Of a DNA stretch of 64,000 nucleotides, positions 51,099 through 59,068 are shown one piece after another. Below the pieces are notes generated by a model that did not search any database, was not told the DNA's origin, and saw only the letters and a program-made list of their open reading frames with translations. Numbering within the stretch: position 1 is the stretch's first letter; every line of letters starts with the position of its first letter. Where the stretch lies: assembly GCA_025499705.1 (NCBI GenBank), contig JAFMVE010000003.1:62001-126000 (forward strand). The letters run 5' to 3'. A program made the translations under genes and the position numbers. Source of the DNA: Carboxylicivirga caseinilyticus. Lineage in GTDB: Bacteria; Bacteroidota; Bacteroidia; Bacteroidales; Marinilabiliaceae.

Positions 51099-54000
51099 TT
51101 AGCTTCCTGCTTTAATTATCTTAAAATGGATTTGATTATCTATAACCAAAAAGTAAATACCTACCGGCAAATGACTCATATCATAACTGTATTGACACGT
51201 ATTTGGTTCCATTTTTTCTAACTGTTTTCCTCTCGTATCAAAAATTTCAAAACAACTTTTATTGTTTGGTAAGGTAATATTCAATATTGTTTTTACGGGA
51301 TTAGGAAATGGTACCTTTAAAAGCTTATTGTTTCGTTCAATGTTAGTTGATAAGCAATTATCACCAACCGTATAACTAAATGTTTTGGTAACTGACATAC
51401 CTCCGGCATAGGCAAATTTACAAGCCAGTTGCAGCACTGCTCCTTCAGTCTGTCCTGACAAAGAAGTGCTAAACACTCCATTGTTATTTACCATCGGAGT
51501 TTCGACAAAGCCAGAAGTAGTATTCCACAGATAGGCTACCACACCATCTTTTTTATCCAATAGTTCAAACGATACTGTAACATCCGATCCTGAAGTTGAG
51601 AAACTGTAGTTATACCCAACTGAGAAAGTGCCTTGAGAAGCATCGGCAGACATTCCTGAACACCCATTATTTGTACTTTCCGAAGTGGTTGCATTTAATA
51701 CTAAAGGGCTGTTATTAGCTTCATTACCTGCATTATCTGATGCTGTTACAGAGAAAGAATAAGCTGTACTGGCTGAAAGTCCGGTTACATCGTATGCTAA
51801 TTCAACTCCGGACTCGCCGGTTACAGTTTTGGTTGTGCCATCATAACTTATTGTATAAACAACTGAACCTGAATTGTCACTTGCACTAAGGAGCAATTCA
51901 ACGCTTGATTGTGTCACCTCTCCAACAACAGCATTAAAATTAGTAGGTATTTCATTATCCGGTTCACAATTATCTCCTACAATGTATGAGATGTATTTTG
52001 TAACTGCCAGACCTCCCGCAAAAGCAAATTTACAAGCCACAATAATAGTTGATCCGGGTGACTGACCTGTAAGTACGGTGGCAAATGTTTTACCTTCAAC
52101 ATGATTCATGCTTTTTTCTGAGAAAGGATCTTGAGTCCACAGGTATGCCACCACACCAATTTTATCATCATACAATTCACAGGTGATGGTAACATCTGTA
52201 CCGACTGTTTCGAAGGTAAATTTATAACCTACTTCAAATGAGCCTTGTTGGGCTTCAGCTGAAGTTTCGGTGCAGGATCGAACTGCCAGATAGGACACAT
52301 TAACGACCTGAGATTCACTAATAGCACCACCATCATCTGTTGCTATGGCGGTCAGGGCATAATCACCTACGTTACTGGTCCATTGAATAGAATATGGAGC
52401 CGTATGGTCAGTGCCAATCAACACATCATTCTGGTAAAAGTCGACCTGCTGAATAGTGCCATCTAAATCACTTGCACTGGCAGATATGGTAATTTCTTCT
52501 CCTTCTGGATAGAACGAGCCATCAGCAGGTCCAGTAATTGATATGGTTGGAACAATATTCTCAGAGCTGCTAACGATCACCAATACTTCATCGCTTGATA
52601 CACGCATGTCTGGATTGCTCACTTCAAGTTTAAAACGGTAAATTCCTTCTATTAATCCACTAATGGATGGCTGAGCCAACGTGTTATCATCAAAACTTAC
52701 AACTGATGGTCCATAAATCTGAGTCCATGAAAAGGTCAAAGCCTGCGAACCAGATTCGCTGCTTTCTGATCCGTCCAATATTGCAGTAGATGCCGGCCAT
52801 AGCACTTTTACATCTGCTCCTGCTGAAGCAATAGGGAATGAATAAGGTATATCACCTGTACGGGTAAACGTCATTCGCCCAAAATTAAATTCACCGCCAG
52901 TAAATGCTATTTTCAGAATATGTTCACCCTCAGTTAAAGCCAAATCATTTACTGTTTTAGTGGCCCATACATCCCAATTGGTTGTGGAAGTAGACGGTAC
53001 AGAAATATTACTTGCTAATTCCTGATCATCAACGAAAATAGAGAAAGGGCCACCACCGGAAGGATTGCCTGAAGCATAGCGAAAAGCCATTGAGTATAAT
53101 CCAGACTCAGTTACGTTAATGGTATATTCTGTCCATTCACTGGCAGCAATCCATCCAATCACCGTACCTTCCGTATTATCTGAAGATGCATCAACATGTT
53201 CATCTATTCTGTAGTCACCGGCATTGCCCGGTGATAAATCAAGGTAGGAAATAGCCTGTCCGACTCCACCTTCAAACTTATCGTAATTTCCGGCTTCGAT
53301 AACACCAGGCACGTCAAACGGTGTATCTAAAAACGGCACCTGTTCGCCCACCTGAATGGATATAATGTTGGTTACAAGAAAGTTGTCGCCAACATATATT
53401 CTGGCATACATGCCATGTAACCCGAGTGATAGATTTTCGGCTGTAAAAGTATATGGAGCAGCTGTTGATGATCCCAAAAGATTTTTTCCATCATAAAACT
53501 CCACTTTAGTGATACCTGTTCCTGTTGTTTCTGCCAAAAGATTAACACTGCCGTTGGCGTAAGCCCTGTTAAAATCAGAACTGATGGTTCCGGAGGCATC
53601 AATATCTTTGCTGGTGGCCATGGTATTGGCAGGAACTAATAATTCATAACCATCGGAGAAAGTGACTGTTATCGGGCTGCTGGTGTAATTATGAGCCACA
53701 TAGGTAATTTCGCCGTTTTTATCGAAAGCAACCGCGATTGGGTAATCAGCTGTTATGTTTGTATTTACAGTTCCCATCGCATTCATGTTGTGCAACCAGT
53801 GGTAGGTTTGTGCATCTGAAACACCGAACTTCAAAGTTCTATCGGGATACAAATTATACAAATCAATAGCGCCTTGCGGATCAATAAATGCCTGATACTC
53901 CCACATCACATCGTGCCACAGATTCGGATTTTCTTCATTGCTCAATATGCCGGTGTTGGCTTTTATCTCATTCCATAGCTTTTCAACATAAGCCTTGTTG

Positions 54001-55862
54001 TGACCAAGGTACAATGATCCTCCATGGATAGGGTACATTTCTATGCCATACGAAGCAGCTATATCAGAAGTCCAGAAAGTTCCATTATCATACGAATTGC
54101 CCCAAACGCGTGAAACCAGGCTGTATGGCTGATCGGGTTTAAAATTTCGATCATACATATCAAACCAGTATTCTTCAATTGCTGTTTGCTCTGTGGTGTA
54201 TAGGTAGATACCCAAATCACGAATGGCGTCATTGCCGGTGATACTTCCCCAATGAATCAGCGAAGAGTTAAACTGCATACTTTCAGAAGTTGACTCCTGA
54301 TCATTGCCTTGTGGAAAACTGGCAAAACCATTGGCCCAGCAATGGCCTGCATATGGACTAAAGTTACGTAAGAAAGGAAATTTATCATCGTTTCGATCCT
54401 GAGATGCGGCATCCCTGACTAAAAGGTTTATCATATCTCCCCATTGTTCAGCCCAACCGGGCTCGTATTGCTCCATAAAGGCAGCGGCGTGGATAAAATA
54501 GCCCCAGTGAAAATGATGATCGTTGATATTGGTATCCTGGCCATGACCGGCAGGGTATCCCAACATGGCTGACCAGTTACTATTATAATAGAATAAAAAT
54601 GCTACTTCTCCGGATTGGTAAGTTAACCAGTCTTCCAAACGCTTCTTTATAGTGGCCACCATTTTATCCCTTGCCTCAGTATTACCCATCTGATCAGCAA
54701 TACGAGCAGTTTGAATCAGTCGGTTCATCACCTGACCTTCGTTGTATGAGTCTGTCCAGGTGGCTAAACCATCATTTTCAATTAAACTAATTTTGTCCGC
54801 TAAATCAGAAGGGCTAAAACCTTCACTGTAATTGGCCAAATAAGGCAACGTCGGCAGAATTCCTTTAAAAGTGTTTTCAACACTGAAAGTATTACCGGCC
54901 AATGTTTTTAGTTCGCCTCTGACCGAAGGATAACTATCTCCGTTTGGTTGTGATGAGTCTGTGGCAAGATTAGCCCATTGATGCGGTAATAGACCTAAAA
55001 GCAAATCTGTTTCACTCCCCTCTTTTACTTCAGTTGCTACAGTAAAATCAGTACGCATTACTGAATTACTCTCATTAAATGACCAAGATGTGCTTGTGTT
55101 GGTAGGAAATACATAGGCATACTTCTTGTATTCCGCTGCAGTTGCAGGCACATCAGTCGTTGTTAGAGGCAGCATACACATCGACCAATAATTCTGGCCA
55201 TTTAGATTTGATGTATAATCATTACCTGAGCTTGCCCAAGTACTTCCTGATGGTGCATATATAACAAAGTCGGCTCCGCTTGCCGCATCTGTTACCATTA
55301 GCATTTCATTGGATACAACTGCACTACCTGAGTTGACTGTAATTTTTACTACATCACCTGAACCCTTTGTGAAATAAAGAAATGGCATCCCAATACCGGC
55401 TGTTGCCTTCATATTATGGGTGCCATCATTCCAATCCATGGTCACAGTCCAATCGGAATAATCAGAAACAGTTGCCATGCTGGCATTCAGTGATTCAAGA
55501 CCAACCACTATTGGAATCTGGTCGCCGTAAACACCCCATGGGATGTAGCTTACAACCAAGCCATCGTTTTTAGTTTGCAAGGCTAAAGGATAGTTAAACA
55601 TATTGGCAGCATGATTCTCTTTAATCAGTTGTGACCACCATTCATTTGTTGGGACGGGTTTTCCAATGGTATTGCCCGTAAGCTGAGGTGATCCGCTGGG
55701 ATAACCATTTCGTCCGGCTGCGTCAACACCTGGAAAAGATGTTGTATAACTTCCATTACCAATAGTAACAGTCTGTGCTTGAATATCAGGTATAAAAATA
55801 TTTGCAATACACAGCATCAGAAACACTACTGTTACTTGTATACATCTGTTTCGAAGAATCAT
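51099..55862 (-). CDS. multidomain secreted GH81 endo-beta-1,3-glucanase with T9SS sorting domain
   Basis: 1587 residues. A signal peptide (to about 30) is followed by the GH81 catalytic region to about residue 720, with hallmark INDHHFHWGYFIHAAA and the GNDQESTSESMQ segment (Glu523 and Glu527, the latter region holding the catalytic acid pair). Then come an Ig-like linker domain (about 745-830), a CBM6-type beta sandwich (about 840-990), a PKD/REJ-like domain, a Big-type Ig domain (about 1100-1185), a CBM-like module of about 105 residues, an FN3 domain and a second copy of that module (the two share VGYxFxF, VVAYLW, LACKFAxAGG, KYISYxVGDNC and may be CBM56-like). A T9SS type A sorting domain (VPFPNPVKTILNITLPN ... 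GIYFLVI) ends it. It would cut laminarin-type glucans outside the cell. Confidence 0.93.
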   Translation of the reverse strand: MILRNRCIQVTVVFLMLCIANIFIPDIQAQTVTIGNGSYTTSFPGVDAAGRNGYPSGSPQLTGNTIGKPVPTNEWWSQLIKENHAANMFNYPLALQTKNDGLVVSYIPWGVYGDQIPIVVGLESLNASMATVSDYSDWTVTMDWNDGTHNMKATAGIGMPFLYFTKGSGDVVKITVNSGSAVVSNEMLMVTDAASGADFVIYAPSGSTWASSGNDYTSNLNGQNYWSMCMLPLTTTDVPATAAEYKKYAYVFPTNTSTSWSFNESNSVMRTDFTVATEVKEGSETDLLLGLLPHQWANLATDSSQPNGDSYPSVRGELKTLAGNTFSVENTFKGILPTLPYLANYSEGFSPSDLADKISLIENDGLATWTDSYNEGQVMNRLIQTARIADQMGNTEARDKMVATIKKRLEDWLTYQSGEVAFLFYYNSNWSAMLGYPAGHGQDTNINDHHFHWGYFIHAAAFMEQYEPGWAEQWGDMINLLVRDAASQDRNDDKFPFLRNFSPYAGHCWANGFASFPQGNDQESTSESMQFNSSLIHWGSITGNDAIRDLGIYLYTTEQTAIEEYWFDMYDRNFKPDQPYSLVSRVWGNSYDNGTFWTSDIAASYGIEMYPIHGGSLYLGHNKAYVEKLWNEIKANTGILSNEENPNLWHDVMWEYQAFIDPQGAIDLYNLYPDRTLKFGVSDAQTYHWLHNMNAMGTVNTNITADYPIAVAFDKNGEITYVAHNYTSSPITVTFSDGYELLVPANTMATSKDIDASGTISSDFNRAYANGSVNLLAETTGTGITKVEFYDGKNLLGSSTAAPYTFTAENLSLGLHGMYARIYVGDNFLVTNIISIQVGEQVPFLDTPFDVPGVIEAGNYDKFEGGVGQAISYLDLSPGNAGDYRIDEHVDASSDNTEGTVIGWIAASEWTEYTINVTESGLYSMAFRYASGNPSGGGPFSIFVDDQELASNISVPSTSTTNWDVWATKTVNDLALTEGEHILKIAFTGGEFNFGRMTFTRTGDIPYSFPIASAGADVKVLWPASTAILDGSESSESGSQALTFSWTQIYGPSVVSFDDNTLAQPSISGLIEGIYRFKLEVSNPDMRVSSDEVLVIVSSSENIVPTISITGPADGSFYPEGEEITISASASDLDGTIQQVDFYQNDVLIGTDHTAPYSIQWTSNVGDYALTAIATDDGGAISESQVVNVSYLAVRSCTETSAEAQQGSFEVGYKFTFETVGTDVTITCELYDDKIGVVAYLWTQDPFSEKSMNHVEGKTFATVLTGQSPGSTIIVACKFAFAGGLAVTKYISYIVGDNCEPDNEIPTNFNAVVGEVTQSSVELLLSASDNSGSVVYTISYDGTTKTVTGESGVELAYDVTGLSASTAYSFSVTASDNAGNEANNSPLVLNATTSESTNNGCSGMSADASQGTFSVGYNYSFSTSGSDVTVSFELLDKKDGVVAYLWNTTSGFVETPMVNNNGVFSTSLSGQTEGAVLQLACKFAYAGGMSVTKTFSYTVGDNCLSTNIERNNKLLKVPFPNPVKTILNITLPNNKSCFEIFDTRGKQLEKMEPNTCQYSYDMSHLPVGIYFLVIDNQIHFKIIKAGS

Positions 55863-56209
55863 TAGTTGTAGATTTTTATTTTTTAATATTGGTTGAAACG
55901 ATTTACGATTTCAGTCTCATTGCCAGGTATTTTGTAATGGCTGATTTTTGAAAGAATTGAAGGTTGGTTATATTCAATAAATTATTCTTAGGATGCCTGC
56001 TATCAATAGTTGACGATTAATTTCAGAGATTGTATTTACCTTGTTGTTTTGTATTTTAATAAATTAATAGGTGCTTAAATATAATTTAGAAATGTGATTG
56101 GTCGTTTGGATTAACATTTCATAAATTAACCCTAAGGCGGATACAATAATTTAGTTTAAGAATAAGGGAGGTATCAAAACCTCCCTTGAATGAAATATAT
56201 TTAATGATT
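55863..56209. other. intergenic region upstream of the GH81 gene
   Basis: 347 bases. It holds the terminator of the upstream carbohydrate-binding protein gene near 56164-56187 and should hold the GH81 promoter, but I find no clear TAnnTTTG box on the minus strand. No coding potential is seen. Confidence 0.5.
56164..56187 (-). terminator. terminator of the carbohydrate-binding protein gene
   Basis: AAGGGAGGT (56164-56172) pairs perfectly with ACCTCCCTT (56179-56187) across a 6-base loop, 23 bp after the stop. Only a weak T-run follows. Confidence 0.65.
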
Positions 56210-57445
56210 CTACTTCTTGATAATTTTTGAAGTCGATCCATTAACTGAAATAAAGTAAATACCTTTTGGAAGGTCTGCAATATTTACTGTACCACCAGAT
56301 ATTTGCACTTTTTTAGAAAGACTACCAGCAGCATTATAAATTTCAACAGGTTGTCCGGCTTCAGAACCTTGAATGTTTAAAACATCTATTACAGGGTTTG
56401 GATACACTTTAAGTGTGTTCACATTAACATGACTAATTGCAGTTGGAACATTTTCAGTAAGTGTAATGTCATCGAAAAGGAAAGTAGAGGTGGCAGAACC
56501 ATCACCAACATTACCTAAATCAAATAAGAATGTAAGTTTAAAATTATCATTTGGTGTTCCTGAGAAATCCCATGATATTGTTTCCCATTCTCCTGTTTTT
56601 GTTGTGAAGGCTGGAACTTCTTTTAGCGTTCCTCCTTCGACTTTCATTGCAATTTTTGTACCAATTGGAGCTTGAGTAAAAACTTTCATTGAAATGATTT
56701 TATTGGTTGTGAAATCAATATTTCCACTTAAACCAAGCCAGCTGCCTGCCCAAACTGCTCCACCATTACGTACCATTTGACCTACTTTTCCCGAACCTTG
56801 AGGATTGTCAATAACTGTTGCAATACCTCCATCAAAATTATTGAAATCAGACGTTGTGGGAACAGATTCAAAATCAATAGGGAAGTTAATGTCAGCAGGA
56901 GGAACGGTTGGATCACCAATAACACCAGAAACATTATCAATATAGCTCACGCCATCAAAAGGATCATTTGCAAAGCCTGTAGAATAACAAGGGAAGAAAA
57001 CCAATAACTTATATTGATCGTTTACTCCAACAGAAGTAAAATCAACTGTTACGGATTCCCATCCGCCACCATTTGTACTGAATGGAACTTCAACATTTCC
57101 ACCGCCATTTAAAGACTGCTCCAGTTTCAGTAGAAAGTCCTGAGCGGATGCTGTGTAAATATCAAAAGTGATTGTTTTGGTTGATGTCAAATCAATGTAA
57201 TTGGTAATTAATTGAAGTTGAGCGTTTTGCCACTTAAGGCCTGAGGATGAACTGGTAATTTCGCCAACTTTTCCATGTCCTGCTCCGGCAGGATCATCAA
57301 CAACAGCAACAGAACTTAAACCACTATCTGCTTTCCAATTATCACCAACGGTAATATCAGATTCGAATGTTACTGGAATACTCTGAGCAAAAATTGTTGA
57401 ATTAAATAATAAAACTAACAATAGACCTAGTAAAGCTTTTTTCAT
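56210..57445 (-). CDS. secreted carbohydrate-binding-like protein with T9SS sorting domain
   Basis: 411 residues. A signal peptide (cleavage near IFAQ) precedes two tandem beta-sandwich domains of about 150 residues each that repeat the pattern FES...DNPxGxGKVG...W/LxLxxxIDLT/FTTNK (GKVGEITSSSSGLKWQNAQL and GKVGQMVRNGGAVWAGSWL). They resemble CBM-like jelly rolls found with laminarin-degradation loci. A T9SS type A sorting domain closes the protein (LKVYPNPVIDVLNIQ, GIYFISVNG). No catalytic residues are evident, so a glucan-binding surface protein is the likely role. It lies between the GH81 and clan GH-A hydrolase genes. Confidence 0.85.
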   Translation of the reverse strand: MKKALLGLLLVLLFNSTIFAQSIPVTFESDITVGDNWKADSGLSSVAVVDDPAGAGHGKVGEITSSSSGLKWQNAQLQLITNYIDLTSTKTITFDIYTASAQDFLLKLEQSLNGGGNVEVPFSTNGGGWESVTVDFTSVGVNDQYKLLVFFPCYSTGFANDPFDGVSYIDNVSGVIGDPTVPPADINFPIDFESVPTTSDFNNFDGGIATVIDNPQGSGKVGQMVRNGGAVWAGSWLGLSGNIDFTTNKIISMKVFTQAPIGTKIAMKVEGGTLKEVPAFTTKTGEWETISWDFSGTPNDNFKLTFLFDLGNVGDGSATSTFLFDDITLTENVPTAISHVNVNTLKVYPNPVIDVLNIQGSEAGQPVEIYNAAGSLSKKVQISGGTVNIADLPKGIYFISVNGSTSKIIKK

Positions 57446-57469
57446 AATTCTTATTTTTAATTAGTTTCT

Positions 57470-57498
57470 ACAATGATTTTGTTCTTTTTAATCATTGT
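57470..57498 (-). promoter_or_regulatory. leader hairpin of the carbohydrate-binding protein gene
   Basis: ACAATGATT (57470-57478) and AATCATTGT (57490-57498) are perfect 9-bp arms around an 11-base spacer, 25 bp before the ATG. If the -7 box at 57502 is used, transcription starts close to 57495, so the hairpin would form the 5' end of the message, which may stabilise it or act as an operator. Confidence 0.45.
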
Positions 57499-57501
57499 TA
57501 A

Positions 57502-57509
57502 CAAAACTA
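57502..57509 (-). promoter_or_regulatory. -7 element for the carbohydrate-binding protein gene
   Basis: TAGTTTTG on the minus strand matches TAnnTTTG. No -33 TTG at normal spacing, as in regulated promoters. Confidence 0.45.
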
Positions 57510-57880
57510 TATCTGAATCTTTTTTTTGTGCTTTTTTTGACTACACTACCATTTACTTTGGACCTCATTATTACTACGTTTTTATTATCTAAATATTTTT
57601 AAATCAGATATTAATGACTTATTGCCTTATTTCATGTGCGATGGTTAATTGATAGTAAAATTTGTAGGTGATATTTTGAATAAAAAGCTCGATTAATATT
57701 GAGCTTAAATGAAGTATTGAGTAGTAGAGCAAACCTTTAGACAAAATTTATCAGATTGAATAGTAATGGATAATCTGAATCTATACCAATAGAATATAAG
57801 TTCTTATAGTTGGAATTGAATACAATATCTAATTCAAGTTGAGAATTTTTGGGAGAGTATTTTGTACTGAAAAATAAATA

Positions 57881-58885
57881 CTAGTTGTTTTGAAGGAATT
57901 GATTTTTAACTACCTGAAAGGCTTTTTTGGGTTCTCTGTTAATTTTCACCAAGCCCCAGTACTCTTCGTTTGCAGTGCCGTCATAGGGTACACCACTACT
58001 ATAAGGAGCAAATCCTCCAGGGGCTTGTGTATCCGGGTTGCCGGCTTTCCACCATTCGTCAATAAAAGAAAAAATTGTGAGACCGGAGCATATATCTTTT
58101 CTTGAAAATGTTTGTTTAAGAATATTTCTTAATGCATCAGCTTGAGCTGTTTCATTTTCTCCTTGTGTGTAGTTATCCCGAATGGTACTCATATAACTAT
58201 CTGCACCAGCTTCTGAAAGGTACATTGGTTTTGTACTTAAACTATTCCATTCATCAAATACCTTAGCAGGATTATCCCATCTATACACATTTAGTCCCCA
58301 GATATCTATGTTTTTATTTTGCAAAAGAGTTATACTATCAGGCATTTCACCATGTGCTGTTGAAACAGGATGAGAAGGATCCGTTTCGTGTATAAGCTTT
58401 GCAGCATTATCCAATGCTTTGTACCAATTATTAATATCATTTTCAAACCATTCAGGATGATAATTGTATTCATTACCCAATTCCCAGAATAAGATTGCTT
58501 TATGGTTTTTATACTTCTTAATGTAATCGATAAAAGAACCTGAATGAATATCAAAAACGCCATTTTGGTTATATCCAAAACCTATTATGACTTTTATTCC
58601 TGCTGAATCAATTTTATCCAATACTTTAGTTGATGCTATTGGCGTATAGACTCGTATGGTGTTAATTCCAGCCTCTGTCATAAGCTTAAGGTCTTCTCTT
58701 AAATTCTTGAAATCTCTTGAAGTTTCACCTTTAGGTACTGGATTGTAGCATACTCCCTTAATAAAATAGGCTTTTTCGTTCAATAGTATTTGTCGGTTAT
58801 CTGCTCTAACAATTTCTTTTTTTAGGGTTTCAGAACCTGTTAATATGAGTAAAGTGATTAAAAGTAGAAATTGAAATTTGAACAT
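57881..58885 (-). CDS. clan GH-A TIM-barrel glycoside hydrolase, putative beta-glucanase
   Basis: 334 residues. The N-terminal hydrophobic stretch (FQFLLLITLLILTG) is a signal peptide. The barrel carries FIKGVCYNPVP, the acid/base motif WELGNEYN (Glu139) and the nucleophile motif MYLSEAGADSY (Glu225), the arrangement of GH2/GH5-type (clan GH-A) enzymes. I cannot fix the family; a beta-1,3-glucan-active enzyme fits its place beside GH81 and the carbohydrate-binding protein. No T9SS sorting domain is present, so it may stay periplasmic and act on oligosaccharides. Confidence 0.82.
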   Translation of the reverse strand: MFKFQFLLLITLLILTGSETLKKEIVRADNRQILLNEKAYFIKGVCYNPVPKGETSRDFKNLREDLKLMTEAGINTIRVYTPIASTKVLDKIDSAGIKVIIGFGYNQNGVFDIHSGSFIDYIKKYKNHKAILFWELGNEYNYHPEWFENDINNWYKALDNAAKLIHETDPSHPVSTAHGEMPDSITLLQNKNIDIWGLNVYRWDNPAKVFDEWNSLSTKPMYLSEAGADSYMSTIRDNYTQGENETAQADALRNILKQTFSRKDICSGLTIFSFIDEWWKAGNPDTQAPGGFAPYSSGVPYDGTANEEYWGLVKINREPKKAFQVVKNQFLQNN

Positions 58886-59068
58886 TTTTATAATGATTTA
58901 TGAGTGAACGCCGGATATGTAAAGAAAAGTATCTGTTTGGATAAACTAATTTAAAGGATTACATAAACAATTACTTTTTACCTCACTTTTTCTACGTTTC
59001 AATGGAAGGTTCTTTATTATAGTGAAAGTAATTGTGATTTAGTCATCAGTAAATTTAAACTACAATAC

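Larger units (their letters stand above)
57446..57880. other. intergenic region upstream of the carbohydrate-binding protein gene
   Basis: 435 bases. The 5' portion carries a leader hairpin and a -7 box (listed separately). From 57510 to 57880 it is AT-rich with no frame, promoter or strong repeat that I can support. Confidence 0.55.
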
